A stretch of DNA of 64,000 nucleotides from Gorillibacterium timonense (GTDB lineage Bacteria > Bacillota > Bacilli > Paenibacillales > NBRC-103111): positions 182,109 through 246,108 of the forward strand of contig NZ_LN881720.1 in the NCBI RefSeq assembly GCF_001457415.1, written 5' to 3'. How positions within the stretch are numbered: position 1 is the stretch's first letter; every line of letters starts with the position of its first letter. The notes beneath the pieces were generated by a model. The model made no database searches and was not told where the DNA came from. It saw nothing but the letters and a program-made list of their open reading frames with translations. Positions 25,906-35,250 of the stretch are shown here, in pieces. The position numbers were made by a program, and so were the translations under genes.

Positions 25906-28875
25906 GTGGCCATCGACAATATTGTAATCAAAGGGGCCCGGGCGAATAATCTGAAGAACATTGACGTCACCATTCCCCGGGACAAATTCGTGGTACTGAC
26001 CGGGCTGAGCGGCTCCGGCAAATCGTCGCTCGCATTTGATACGATTTACGCAGAAGGGCAGCGGCGCTATGTAGAGTCGCTGTCTGCGTATGCCCGCCAG
26101 TTCCTCGGGCAGATGGACAAGCCGGATGTCGATTCCATCGAAGGGCTGTCGCCGGCCATCTCCATCGACCAGAAGACGACGAGCCGCAACCCCCGTTCCA
26201 CCGTCGGAACGGTGACAGAGATCTACGATTACCTGCGTCTGCTGTTCGCCCGGATCGGCCGTCCGCATTGCCCGACGCACGGCATCGAGATCACCTCGCA
26301 AACTGTCGAGCAGATGGTGGACCGCATCCTGGAATATCCGGAGAAGACTCGCCTGCAGATCATGGCGCCTCTGGTATCAGGTCGAAAAGGCGAGCATGTG
26401 AAGCTGCTTGAGGATATCCGCAAGCAAGGGTTCGTTCGCGTGCGGATCAACGGCGAGCTGCGCGAGCTGTCCGAAACCATCGAGCTCGAAAAGAACAAAA
26501 AGCACTCCATCGAAGTGGTCGTCGACCGGATCGTCGTAAAGGACGACGTTGCCACCCGCCTCGCTGACTCCTTGGAGACAGCGCTCAAGCTGGCGGAAGG
26601 GCGCGTGTTGGTCGATGTCATGGAGCATGAGGAGCTTCTATTCAGCCAAAACCTTGCTTGCCCGATCTGCGGATTCAGCATGGATGAGCTGTCGCCGCGA
26701 ATGTTTTCCTTCAATAGCCCGTTCGGAGCTTGCCCGGATTGCGATGGCCTTGGCAGCAAGATGATCGTCGACCCCGACCTGCTCATTCCCGATGCAACGA
26801 AGTCGATCGAGGAAGGGGCTTTTGAAGCGTGGGCAGGCGGAACGTCCAACTATTATCCGCAGTTCCTCGCTGCCGTGTGCAAGCACTTCAATATTCCGAT
26901 GGATATCCCAGTTGCCGAGGTCAGCAAGGAACAGATGGATAAGCTTCTGTACGGAACCGGAGAAGAACGGGTTCACTTCCGATATGAGAATGATTTCGGG
27001 CAATCGAGGGAAGCTTGGGTGTCGTTCGAAGGCATCGTAAATAACCTGGAGCGGAGATACCGGGATACCGGCTCCGATGGCATACGTGAGTATATTGAAG
27101 CCTACATGTCTGGCAAGGCGTGTGAGAAATGCAAGGGCAAGCGACTCAAACCGGAAGTGTTGGCCGTTACAGTGGGCGAGCAGAACATATCCTATGTGAC
27201 CGATCTGGCGGTGGGAGACGCCCATTCGTTTTTTGATACCCTCGTACTGAACCAGAAAGAGCAGACCATCGCGAATCTGATTCTGAAGGAAATCAAGGAA
27301 CGACTCGGCTTCCTCGTGAACGTCGGGCTTGATTACCTCACAATGAGCCGAGCGGCTGGCACCCTCTCCGGCGGTGAAGCGCAGCGGATTCGCTTGGCCA
27401 CTCAGGTCGGGTCGAGTCTGATGGGCGTGCTCTACATTTTGGACGAGCCGAGCATCGGCCTGCATCAACGGGATAACGACCGGCTGATCGGTACGCTCAA
27501 GCGTATGCGCGACCTGGGCAATACGCTTATTGTCGTGGAACATGATGAGGATACGATGCTGGCTTCCGACTACATCATCGATATCGGCCCCGGAGCAGGC
27601 ATTCACGGGGGACATGTGATCGCAAAGGGAACTCCGCAGGAGATCATGGCGAATCCCGACTCGATCACCGGCCAATACTTGAGTGGCAAGAAGCTCATTC
27701 CCGTCCCAGACATGCGGCGCAAGCCCAGGGAGGAATGGCTGGAGGTTCGCGGAGCGAAGGAAAATAACCTGAAGAACATCAACGTGAAAATTCCCCTCGG
27801 TGTCTTCACCTGTGTGACAGGGGTATCGGGCTCCGGGAAAAGTACGCTCGTCAACGAGATCCTCTACAAAACGATGGCCCGCGACTTAAACCGAGCAAAG
27901 GTACGCCCAGGTCAGCACAAGGAGATTCTCGGACTTGAGCATATCGAAAAGGTCATCGATATCGACCAGTCTCCGATCGGACGTACGCCGCGTTCGAATC
28001 CTGCGACTTACACCGGCGTGTTTGACGACATCCGCGACCTTTTCTCGACGACAACTGAAGCGAAGATTCGCGGCTATAAGAAGGGGCGCTTCAGCTTCAA
28101 TGTCAAAGGCGGCCGTTGTGAAGCCTGCAAAGGCGACGGGATCATCAAGATCGAAATGCATTTCCTGCCCGATGTGTACGTTCCCTGCGAAGTCTGCAAG
28201 GGGCGGCGCTATAACCGCGAGACGTTGGACATTCACTACAAGGGTAAGAGCATTGCCGAAGTCCTCGATATGACCATCGAAGACGCCACTCAATTCTTTG
28301 AGAACATTCCGCGCATACACCGCAAAATAAAAACACTGACGGATGTCGGACTCGGCTACATGAAAATGGGACAGCCGGCCACTACCATGTCCGGGGGCGA
28401 AGCACAGCGGGTGAAGTTGGCGGCAGAGCTGTACCGGCGCAATACCGGCAAGTCGTTCTATATTCTTGACGAGCCGACAACCGGGCTTCACGTCGACGAT
28501 ATCGACCGGCTGCTCGTGGTGCTGCAGCGCCTCGTCGACAGCGGGGAGACGGTGCTCGTCATCGAGCATAACCTCGATGTCATCAAGACGGCCGACTACC
28601 TGATCGACCTCGGTCCAGAGGGCGGCCACAAGGGTGGCACGATCATCGCATCCGGTACACCGGAGCAGATTTGCGCGGTTCCGGACTCTTATACTGGCCG
28701 CTACCTGCAGCCCATTCTGGAGCGGGACCGCAAGCGGACAGAAGAGCGGTTTGGAACGAAGCCCGCGAAGCGGACGAAAACTAGCTCCGCATCGGCCAAA
28801 GAAACGAAGGCGGAAAAGCAACGGACGGACGGAGAGCAGGAAGCGGGAGAAACGCGGAAGGACGCACTCGCTTGA
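25906..28875 (+). CDS. uvrA: Excinuclease ABC subunit A
   Basis: UvrA is the ATP-dependent damage sensor of nucleotide excision repair. It has 989 residues and two ABC modules. Walker A motifs are GLSGSGKS (about 31-38) and GVSGSGKS, signatures are [12 protein letters not shown] and [12 protein letters not shown], and zinc fingers are CPICGF...CPDCDG and CEACKGDG...CEVCKGRR. The start is GTG 25906 ([18 protein letters not shown]) with AGAGAG upstream. The C-terminus carries about 40 extra Lys/Glu/Thr-rich residues beyond the catalytic core, probably disordered. A terminator follows. Confidence 0.97.
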   Translation: MAIDNIVIKGARANNLKNIDVTIPRDKFVVLTGLSGSGKSSLAFDTIYAEGQRRYVESLSAYARQFLGQMDKPDVDSIEGLSPAISIDQKTTSRNPRSTVGTVTEIYDYLRLLFARIGRPHCPTHGIEITSQTVEQMVDRILEYPEKTRLQIMAPLVSGRKGEHVKLLEDIRKQGFVRVRINGELRELSETIELEKNKKHSIEVVVDRIVVKDDVATRLADSLETALKLAEGRVLVDVMEHEELLFSQNLACPICGFSMDELSPRMFSFNSPFGACPDCDGLGSKMIVDPDLLIPDATKSIEEGAFEAWAGGTSNYYPQFLAAVCKHFNIPMDIPVAEVSKEQMDKLLYGTGEERVHFRYENDFGQSREAWVSFEGIVNNLERRYRDTGSDGIREYIEAYMSGKACEKCKGKRLKPEVLAVTVGEQNISYVTDLAVGDAHSFFDTLVLNQKEQTIANLILKEIKERLGFLVNVGLDYLTMSRAAGTLSGGEAQRIRLATQVGSSLMGVLYILDEPSIGLHQRDNDRLIGTLKRMRDLGNTLIVVEHDEDTMLASDYIIDIGPGAGIHGGHVIAKGTPQEIMANPDSITGQYLSGKKLIPVPDMRRKPREEWLEVRGAKENNLKNINVKIPLGVFTCVTGVSGSGKSTLVNEILYKTMARDLNRAKVRPGQHKEILGLEHIEKVIDIDQSPIGRTPRSNPATYTGVFDDIRDLFSTTTEAKIRGYKKGRFSFNVKGGRCEACKGDGIIKIEMHFLPDVYVPCEVCKGRRYNRETLDIHYKGKSIAEVLDMTIEDATQFFENIPRIHRKIKTLTDVGLGYMKMGQPATTMSGGEAQRVKLAAELYRRNTGKSFYILDEPTTGLHVDDIDRLLVVLQRLVDSGETVLVIEHNLDVIKTADYLIDLGPEGGHKGGTIIASGTPEQICAVPDSYTGRYLQPILERDRKRTEERFGTKPAKRTKTSSASAKETKAEKQRTDGEQEAGETRKDALA

Positions 28876-28939
28876 TGAATTCGTAATTTGTAAGAGCAGA
28901 GCTAGATCATGCGCGCTTCCTCAAGAGGAAGCTGCAGAA

Positions 28940-28969
28940 GCCTGTCGGCATAACGCCGACAGGCTTTTT
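28940..28969 (+). terminator. uvrA terminator
   Basis: GCCTGTCGGC at 28940-28949 and GCCGACAGGC at 28955-28964 form a perfect 10-bp stem followed by TTTTT. Confidence 0.92.
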
Positions 28970-29031
28970 CATTCAGGAATTGAGCAGAGGAAAGCTGCTG
29001 ATGGTTTTAGGGTTGGCATGGAGCTAGAAGA

Positions 29032-29157
29032 GACAGCTGCGGATGTTTCTCTAGTGCGGGGATCGAGCAGAAGGACAGCTGCGGATGTTTCTCTAGTGCG
29101 GGGATCGAGTAGAAGGACAACTACCGATGCATCTCTAGTTGGGAGGTCAAGCAGAAC
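29032..29157. repeat. Three tandem 42-bp repeats
   Basis: Units start at 29032, 29074 and 29116. The first two share GACAGCTGCGGATGTTTCTC and TAGTGCGGGGATCGAG; the third is diverged. A faint earlier unit begins near 28987. The 42-base period keeps frames open on both strands, but nothing suggests a real protein. Confidence 0.85.
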
Positions 29158-29280
29158 AAGCAGCATTACGAGAGTTTAGCCACATACATACCCGTTATGG
29201 AGATTGAATCTTTTTCATTTAGAGTGATGAGCAACATCATCAGGATATGTCCATTCGGAAGAGACATTATGGGGGAAGAT

Positions 29281-29444
29281 GTCTTTCATAAGGTGGACAC
29301 ACGAGGAATAGAGGGTTCTCTTGTTGGAAGCTTTAATCAATACAATATATTGTAGATCTTGAGATTATGAGATCGATATATAGATAAAAAAGCAAAATGG
29401 ACATCCTATCTCTATCGGAATGGGATGTCCACCTTATGAAAGAC
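29281..29444. repeat. 164-bp AT-rich sequence bounded by perfect 19-bp inverted repeats
   Basis: GTCTTTCATAAGGTGGACA at 29281-29299 is the exact inverse of TGTCCACCTTATGAAAGAC at 29426-29444. The interior is strongly AT-rich (for example AATACAATATATTG) compared with the flanks, and the right arm overlaps a terminator. This looks like a small non-autonomous mobile element, though no target duplication is obvious. Confidence 0.7.
29383..29430 (-). terminator. Terminator of the sulfite/nitrite reductase gene
   Basis: On the minus strand GGACATCC (29430-29423) pairs with GGATGTCC (29406-29399), followed by ATTTTGCTTTTTT. It lies inside the AT-rich inverted-repeat element. Confidence 0.8.
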
Positions 29445-29500
29445 AAATTGACTTGAAAAGTCCACTTGGAATGGACAAATAGTTTCCTGTTTGGAGAACG

Positions 29501-31123
29501 TTAGCTTGCAGCGACAAGCCGGACCGCTTCTTCCAGCTTTTCTTGGAAGGCGGAGGTTCCCGCTCGGAGCACGAAGCTGTGGAAGCTTTCGCCGATTTCG
29601 CGGCTTTCTTTGTAAAACTCGATCAAATGCTTCAGCACGGGGCCGACATCATCGCCTTTAACCCGACCTTTTAGCGGGGTGACGAGCTGGGCGCCGGGAC
29701 CGAGAATGCCGCCAACGGAGATATCGAAGGCGTCTACCATGCCCTCAGCCGTTTTGACAAGAGCGCCTTGAAGCCCGATGTCGGCGATATATTTCTGTCC
29801 GCAGTTGTTTGGGCAGCCAACGAAATGAATGCGGACATCATGATCCAGTTGGACCTGTTCGTCGAGATAAGCGGCGACGCGGCGGGCGCGTTCTTTGGTC
29901 TCCACGATAGCCAGGTTGCAAAACTCATTGCCGGTGCACGAGACGGTCCGGCTCGTAAACCGCTTCGGATAAGGCGTTAGCCGTTCCAGCACTTGCTCCT
30001 TGAGCAGTTGGTCGATCTTCTCGTTCGGTATTCCGGTGAGAAGAATGTTCTGAGACATGGTGGTGCGGATGAATGCGTCTCCGTATTCTTCGGAGAGGCG
30101 GGCTAGCTCGCTAAGTTCTGCAGCCGAAAGGCGGCCGACCGGGACATTCAGACCTACATAGTTCAACCCGTCCTGCTTTTGCGGGTGTACGCCGTCGAAG
30201 TAAGCTCCGTTCCAGCCGATTACTTTGTCGGTCCCTCGATCCGGCAGCTCGCCGATCAGCTTCACCAGCTCTTCCTGAAACGTTTCCGGTCCCCAATCGG
30301 CGATCAAGAACTTCAAACGGGCATGGTGACGCTTTTCGCGGTATCCGTGATCGCGGAATAGGGTGGAGACTCCTGCTGCAATTTTGAGAACATCTTCAGG
30401 GCGAGCGAATAGGTCCAGCTTTTTGGCCAGATAGGGCTTGGCGGACAAGCCACCACCGACCCAAACGTGGAAGCCGAGCACGTCCTGTCCGTTGATCTCT
30501 TTGACCGCCGGAGTAAAGGCGAGATCATTGATTTCCGCATGCGCGGTATTGTAGATGCTGCTTGAGATGGACATTTTGTATTTTCGCGGCAGGTTAGAGA
30601 AATCACGATTCAGCAAGAAGAAATCATTGACCTCTTCGACCAGCGGAGTCGTATCGAACAGCTCGTCTTTGTCGATTCCGGCGAGTGGATTGCCGACGAT
30701 GGTGCGCGGGCAGTCGCCGCAGGCTTCATAAGAATACAGGCCGACGTTCTCCAGCCGTTTGAAGATGTCCGGCAGGTACTCGACGCGCAGCCAGTGGAAT
30801 TGGATCGCTTGCCGGGTGGTCACATCGACAAGATCTCGCCCATAATCGCGGGCGATCGAGGCGAGGGCCTCGGCCTGAACGCTCGTCATCCGGCCTCCGT
30901 TGATGCGCACGCGCATCATGAAGTGACCGTCTTTGGGTTTCTGTTCGTAGACGCCCGCCCACTTGAAGCGGCCCAGCTCGTCTTCAGGAATGGACTCATA
31001 GCCACCCGGGGCGTATGTCTCGATGATGGAGCGAATGACATCGAGGCCATCCTTTTCCAGCTTGATGAGTTCCATCTTGTTCAGCTTGGACGGATCAGCC
31101 GCCCAAATGGCTTCATAGGCCAT
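29501..31123 (-). CDS. Siroheme/4Fe-4S nitrite-sulfite reductase (NirA/Sir family)
   Basis: A 540-residue ferredoxin-type reductase that takes six electrons to reduce sulfite to sulfide or nitrite to ammonia. Two ferredoxin-like half domains (HFMMRVRINGG and LNYVGLNVPVGR) alternate with catalytic halves. The 4Fe-4S/siroheme ligands are in CTGNEFC and GCPNNCGQ. Siroheme-contacting arginines and lysines (TTRQAIQFHWL, RKYKMSIS) are conserved. GAGGAGGAGT precedes ATG 31123. It stands alone, with no cys or nir partner genes adjacent, so the substrate cannot be fixed. A palindrome in the 5' region (ACTATGAT...ATCATAGT, 31165-31191) may be an operator. Confidence 0.9.
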   Translation of the reverse strand: MAYEAIWAADPSKLNKMELIKLEKDGLDVIRSIIETYAPGGYESIPEDELGRFKWAGVYEQKPKDGHFMMRVRINGGRMTSVQAEALASIARDYGRDLVDVTTRQAIQFHWLRVEYLPDIFKRLENVGLYSYEACGDCPRTIVGNPLAGIDKDELFDTTPLVEEVNDFFLLNRDFSNLPRKYKMSISSSIYNTAHAEINDLAFTPAVKEINGQDVLGFHVWVGGGLSAKPYLAKKLDLFARPEDVLKIAAGVSTLFRDHGYREKRHHARLKFLIADWGPETFQEELVKLIGELPDRGTDKVIGWNGAYFDGVHPQKQDGLNYVGLNVPVGRLSAAELSELARLSEEYGDAFIRTTMSQNILLTGIPNEKIDQLLKEQVLERLTPYPKRFTSRTVSCTGNEFCNLAIVETKERARRVAAYLDEQVQLDHDVRIHFVGCPNNCGQKYIADIGLQGALVKTAEGMVDAFDISVGGILGPGAQLVTPLKGRVKGDDVGPVLKHLIEFYKESREIGESFHSFVLRAGTSAFQEKLEEAVRLVAAS

Positions 31124-31309
31124 GTCCGACTCCTCCTCTTTCCTTTAAATTCCGACTAACAAACTATGATTAAAAGTATCGTATCATAGTGGGCACGCGG
31201 CGTAAACGGCGGCGGACATAACACTTCCTGATCGCTCAAAAAAGGGCTGCTTATAGCGCAGAGAACGCTTTTGTATAGGGAGTTGAATCCGTTAGTGATC
31301 GGCTGACAA

Positions 31310-31490
31310 AGCAGGTACAGGGAATGAACTCTGTAGAAGAGCAGCTGAGAAAACGGGTGCAAGGAAGAGGACCACTGTGGAGGGATGTCTGACATAATGG
31401 GTGCAAGGAAGAGGACCACTGTGGAGGGATGTCTGACAAACGGGAACAAGGAACGGACCTCTGTAGAGGAGCACCGACAAAACGGGGAAT
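31310..31490. repeat. Tandem 44-bp repeats (about four units)
   Basis: Two units starting at 31355 and 31399 are identical over 40 bases (GGGTGCAAGGAAGAGGACCA, continuing to GTCTGACA). Diverged units precede and follow, around CTGTAGAAGAGCAGCTGAG and ACCTCTGTAGAGGAGC. There is no spacer variation, so this is not a CRISPR array. Confidence 0.85.
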
Positions 31491-31860
31491 TCGGTAGTTG
31501 AAGCGGGAGATGGGATGACCTATCGTGGTCATTCTAACCCGACTCCAGACGATTGGACTTGAAGCTTTCCTCTAAGATGAGCTCTGTTAGCTCGTTTTAC
31601 AAGCAGTCGGTTATAGGATTGGAATGGAAGCAATGAGCAAAAAAAAGAAAAGAGAGCAACAAAAAGCGTTCCCGGCACGCCGGAAACGCAGAAGGAGCGT
31701 TAGAAAATAGCATTCCCCGGAAATGACAGCGGGAGCATCAGAAGGAGTATTCTTCGGAAAGCAGAATGGGCATCAGAACATTGTGCGCTCCCCCGGAGTC
31801 GGATAAAAGTTGTATCGGAACTACACGGTGTTATGGAGTTGAAGTAAAGTCACCTTTTCT
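31491..31860. other. Gene-poor spacer
   Basis: No credible gene is seen. The only short frame with a possible ribosome site is a 25-codon, extremely basic peptide (MSKKKKREQQKAF...) at 31633-31710, which I do not call. A GC-rich inverted pair (GTTCCCGGC and GCCGGAAACG) lies inside it. Confidence 0.5.
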
Positions 31861-32163
31861 TCAGTGGGGATGAGAGGGAGCGGGAAAAGTTGGCGCTTCT
31901 ATGGGGAAGTCTGGATTTGTAGCTTGCACTTCCAGTTCGTTCAGGGATTGTCCAGCTGCAGCGGCTGCTTGGGTCAGGGCCAACTGGCGCAGCGCTTCCG
32001 GCGAATCGGTCGATTTGTAAGCGGCATTCTTTTGAATGGCGGGAGAAGGAGAGACGGCGACGCTTCCGCGGTCGGCAGTTCCTTGGCGGTCCGAGCAGGC
32101 CGACAAAATAAGGCAGCCTCCGATGATGGCGAGGAGGAGTGTGCGATTGGCGGTCTTTTTCAT
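31861..32163 (-). CDS. Small putative lipoprotein
   Basis: A 100-residue protein with a clear lipoprotein signal: MKKTANRTLLLAIIGG, then the lipobox LILSAC with Cys at about 23. The mature part is short, polar and Ala/Gln-rich with a Pro-rich end. AAGGGAGT is well placed before ATG 32163. It should be lipid-anchored on the outer face of the membrane. I do not recognise a family. A diverged palindromic repeat copy lies upstream. Confidence 0.72.
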   Translation of the reverse strand: MKKTANRTLLLAIIGGCLILSACSDRQGTADRGSVAVSPSPAIQKNAAYKSTDSPEALRQLALTQAAAAAGQSLNELEVQATNPDFPIEAPTFPAPSHPH

Positions 32164-32287
32164 GGCGGACTCCCTTCGGGCAATGCGGATCTCTCAGCCA
32201 GTATTCCCATCATACCGGAGAAAGATCAGCCCTACGTTAACGCCATATGTACATTATCTAAAGATGACCACCACCCAGTGAGTTCTC

Positions 32288-32372
32288 ACCCCTATTCTTG
32301 CCGATACGAAGCGGCGTCAGCCAGTAGGGGAAGAGGTGAAGAGACGGTCGTCTTTGATTGAACAAAGTACCA
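32288..32372 (-). repeat. Diverged 99-bp palindromic repeat, reverse orientation
   Basis: The minus strand reads GTACTTTGTTCAATCAAAGA, then CTTCCCCTACTGGCTGACGC and CGCTTCGTATCGGC. This follows the element's order (left terminus, TTCCCATACCGATTGACGCC core, CGTATCC), but the right terminus is lost. Confidence 0.55.
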
Positions 32373-32406
32373 TAAGCTCCGACTTCTGACGATGGGATTA
32401 CCTCGC

Positions 32407-33366
32407 CTATTCCTTTTGCATAGGGGATTCGATGGATGGTTTCGCAAGGAGTCGCTCCCTCCTCCGGGATAGAGATCCGGTGATGAGCTGCTTCAGAGCG
32501 TCTGCATTGACAAGCACCGTCCCAGCGATGATCGTGAAGACGCCGAGAAGCGACAGCCGGGTCACCGTTTCGCCATAGAGCAAGAAGCCTGCGCCCACGG
32601 CGATCGGCGGTGACACATACAGCCAGGTGGATGGAAAGACGGGGTTCGTCTTGGCTACCAGCCAGTAGAACAGGGTATGCCCGACCATGGAGCCGACGAC
32701 CGTCAGGTACAGCAGCGAGCCTGCCGTTTTGAACGATAAGAACACCTCGGGATGAACCGGTTCGGTGGCCAGCGACAGTAGGAACAGGAGAGCTCCACCG
32801 TACATCATCTGAACGGCGTTTAGGGCAATTGGGGAGGTCTCCGAGAAGGTGGTGATGACGGTTTTGGAATAGAGCGTACCCGCCGCGTAGCTGCATTCCC
32901 CGATCAGCACGACCGCGCAGCCGATCACCCACAGCGGCGACAGGCTGACGGCGAGATTGGGCAGAACAAGCAGCAAGACGCCGGTTAACCCAATGAGGCA
33001 TCCCCACAAGGCACGGCGCGGAGCCCGCTGCCGAAGCATGGCCGTCTGCAAAAGCAAGATCATGATCGGTCCGGTCGCAGACAGCACCGAGGCCAGCCCG
33101 GAGGATATGTGCTGCTCGGCCCAGTACAGGGTGGAGAAGGTGCCGAAGGTCAGCATCGCTCCGGTAAACAGCATTTCCTTGCACAAAAGCAAGGAAAAGC
33201 GAGCCTTCCCTTTCCAAACCATCCAGAGAAACAGAATGGTTCCCGCGAGGAAAAATCGCAAGCCCGCGGAGAAAAAGGGAGGGGCTCCGGCGTCCACCCC
33301 GACTTTGATGGCGAGGAAGGTCGTGCCGAAGATGAGGCAGATGAGCGAGTACGCGAGCATGATCAT
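32407..33366 (-). CDS. EamA/DMT-superfamily transporter
   Basis: A 319-residue inner-membrane protein with ten hydrophobic helices in two five-helix EamA halves. The usual landmarks are present: an early LIFGTTFLAIKVG, TLYWAEQHISSGLASVL at the end of half one and a matching SPPIAVGAGFLLYGE in half two. It is probably a metabolite or amino-acid exporter. ATG 33366 follows AAAGGGG at ten bases, while the longer frame upstream lacks a site. It is divergent from a MocR regulator, a common arrangement in which the regulator controls the exporter. Confidence 0.85.
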   Translation of the reverse strand: MIMLAYSLICLIFGTTFLAIKVGVDAGAPPFFSAGLRFFLAGTILFLWMVWKGKARFSLLLCKEMLFTGAMLTFGTFSTLYWAEQHISSGLASVLSATGPIMILLLQTAMLRQRAPRRALWGCLIGLTGVLLLVLPNLAVSLSPLWVIGCAVVLIGECSYAAGTLYSKTVITTFSETSPIALNAVQMMYGGALLFLLSLATEPVHPEVFLSFKTAGSLLYLTVVGSMVGHTLFYWLVAKTNPVFPSTWLYVSPPIAVGAGFLLYGETVTRLSLLGVFTIIAGTVLVNADALKQLITGSLSRRRERLLAKPSIESPMQKE

Positions 33367-33545
33367 GGTCAAGCAACCCCTTTGTGTAATGGATCGGAAA
33401 GCCTTCAGCAAGCTTTTGTCCATCATAGCGGGTTCACTATAGAACAGATGGAGAAGAACAGAACAGATTGGATCGGATTTGCGGTACACTAGAGAAAAGA
33501 GACAACCTAGGGCGGAATAGAGAAACGAAATTGAGCGGAATAGGG

Positions 33546-33600
33546 CCATGAAGAAGAGCCATGAAGAAGAGCCATGAAGAGAGCCATGAAGAGAGCCATG
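33546..33600. repeat. Short tandem repeat before the MocR gene
   Basis: CCATGAAGAAGAG and CCATGAAGAGAG are repeated about four times with 15-18 base periods. It lies between the divergent EamA and MocR genes, so copy-number change could alter promoter spacing. Confidence 0.75.
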
Positions 33601-33662
33601 GAGCGACTACCCCTATTGGAATAGCTGGAGATCGAGCCAGGCTGAATGGAGGTGCGGGGAAG

Positions 33663-35132
33663 ATGACGGTTTTGGATGGAGACGGGAGAAGCCCGCAAAA
33701 ACAGATGAACACAGAGCCGGCCCAGCCTCTATTCCGCCAAGTGTACGAGCACCTGTTGAACCGGATGGCGCGGGGGGAGTGGAAGCCCCATGATAAGCTG
33801 CCGTCAATTCGTGTACTGGCCGAAGAATTGCAGGTGCACCGGTTGACGGTATTCAAGGCCTGTCGTGAGCTCGCGGAATGCGGCAAGGTATACGTCAAGG
33901 ATAAGTCAGGGTATTATGTCTCCCCCGCCAGCCGACGAGACGCGGAGCCTGAAGCGGATAAGGAAAAGGTGGCGACTGCCTATTCGCTCACCAGCGCTCT
34001 GTCGGATATTCATCGGCTGCCGGCTCGCTATCAGTTTTCTCAAGCGCTCATCGATCCGAACCTGCTGCCGAACCTCTTCTTGTCCGACTATGTGAAGAAG
34101 GTGTTCGACCTTTACCCGAAGGTGATGGGCACCTACTCCTCGGCTCAAGGAGACGAAGAGCTGCGCGGCATGCTGAGTCGGCATTTTCGGGAGCGCCACC
34201 GGCTGCAGTTGGCGCCGGAAGAGCTCGTCATCACCTCGGGCTCTCAACAGGCGATCAACCTGATCGCCGGAACGGTCCTCGGCCCGATGGATGCCGTACT
34301 GGTGGAGCGGCCGACTTATAGCGTGGCGCTGGATATTTTTCGCCGGAGGGGAGCGCGGCTCGTTCCCGTCGAGATCACGCCCGAGGGCTACGACCTCGGC
34401 CAGATCGAGGAACAGCTGCGTCGGCATCGACCGCGAATGTTTTACATGAACCCCACGCATCACAATCCGACGGGCGCCACCGTTCCGGCTTGGCAGCGCA
34501 AGCGGATCGTAGAGCTGGCCGAGCGCTATCGCTGCCTGCTGGTGGAGGATGATCCTTTCCGTGATATGTACTTTGAGACGGAACCGCCTCCCCCGTTTTT
34601 TGCCTACGATACGGAGGGCTGGGTGATCTACATCAGCAGCTTCAGCAAGTATATCGCTCCTGGGCTGCGCATCTGCGCCGTCGCCAGCCGCCAGCCGTTC
34701 GTCGAGCAGCTCGTTATCGCCAAAGCTCTCGCGGATGGAGGGACCTCGCTGTTGAACCAGAAGATCTTCCTGCACTATTACACCTCATCCCGGCTGCAGC
34801 AGCATGTGGGCAAGCTTCGCATCGCCCTTCAGGTGCAGAAGGAGATCGTGGAGGAGGAGCTGGCGGGGAGCGGCTGGCAATGGACCACTCCGCAAGGTGG
34901 GCTCAATCTGTGGGTGAAGGTGCCGGAGACGGTGTCGGTCGATGAGCTGTTCATGCGCGCCCGGGAGGAATCCATCTCTTTCGTTCCGGGGACGATCTGC
35001 GATCCGCTCGGGGAGATGCATTCGTGGCTGCGCCTCAGCTATTCCTTCTTAAGCGCTGAGGTTTTGCGCGATGGAATCCGTCGTTTAAAGCAGTTGGCGC
35101 GGGAGCTGGAAGGGAGCGGGCCGCGCGAATAA
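33663..35132 (+). CDS. MocR-family regulator (GntR winged helix fused to aminotransferase)
   Basis: 489 residues. The N-terminal GntR winged helix (about 20-85, PLFRQVYEHLLNRMARGEW and KLPSIRVLAEELQVHRLTV) is joined to a fold-type I aminotransferase domain. The PLP lysine is in SSFSKYIAPGLRI, with NPTHHNPTG and VEDDPFRDMYF around the cofactor. ATG 33663 has GGAGGTGCGGGG upstream; the longer frame from 33561 merely reads through the tandem repeat. Likely ligands are PLP with an amino acid, and the divergent EamA gene is the obvious target. Confidence 0.92.
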   Translation: MTVLDGDGRSPQKQMNTEPAQPLFRQVYEHLLNRMARGEWKPHDKLPSIRVLAEELQVHRLTVFKACRELAECGKVYVKDKSGYYVSPASRRDAEPEADKEKVATAYSLTSALSDIHRLPARYQFSQALIDPNLLPNLFLSDYVKKVFDLYPKVMGTYSSAQGDEELRGMLSRHFRERHRLQLAPEELVITSGSQQAINLIAGTVLGPMDAVLVERPTYSVALDIFRRRGARLVPVEITPEGYDLGQIEEQLRRHRPRMFYMNPTHHNPTGATVPAWQRKRIVELAERYRCLLVEDDPFRDMYFETEPPPPFFAYDTEGWVIYISSFSKYIAPGLRICAVASRQPFVEQLVIAKALADGGTSLLNQKIFLHYYTSSRLQQHVGKLRIALQVQKEIVEEELAGSGWQWTTPQGGLNLWVKVPETVSVDELFMRAREESISFVPGTICDPLGEMHSWLRLSYSFLSAEVLRDGIRRLKQLARELEGSGPRE

Positions 35133-35156
35133 CGCCTTTTGCTTTTGATGAAATGC

Positions 35157-35245
35157 AAAAACACCTTCAAGCGCGCTCCCTGCTGGAAATGGGACGGGTC
35201 GGGTTGTAACCCCGACCTGGCGCGGCTTGAAGGTGTTTTCTTTTA
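35157..35245. terminator. Long bidirectional terminator
   Basis: AAAAACACCTTCAAGC (35157-35172) and GCTTGAAGGTGTTTT (35225-35239) form a 15-bp stem flanked by A and T runs, enclosing a second hairpin (GGTCGGG...CCCGACC). It separates the MocR gene from the convergent isomerase gene. Confidence 0.85.
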
Positions 35246-35250
35246 CAGGC

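Noticed and set aside
28634..29179. Open frame running from uvrA's end through the 42-bp repeats, giving 14-residue protein repeats
   Set aside because: The frame is open only because the repeat period is a multiple of three; most of it overlaps uvrA and the terminator, and there is no ribosome site.
31124..31205. S-box/SAM riboswitch before the sulfite/nitrite reductase
   Set aside because: None of the S-box conserved blocks is present; only a short palindrome is seen.
31310..31490. Possible CRISPR array
   Set aside because: Units follow each other without unique spacers, are few and decay at both ends, and no cas genes are present. The same holds for the arrays at 29032 and 42286.
31633..31710. 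25-codon, extremely basic peptide (MSKKKKREQQKAF...)
   Set aside because: The ribosome site is weak, there is no known family, and the codons overlap an inverted repeat. Too little evidence to call a gene.
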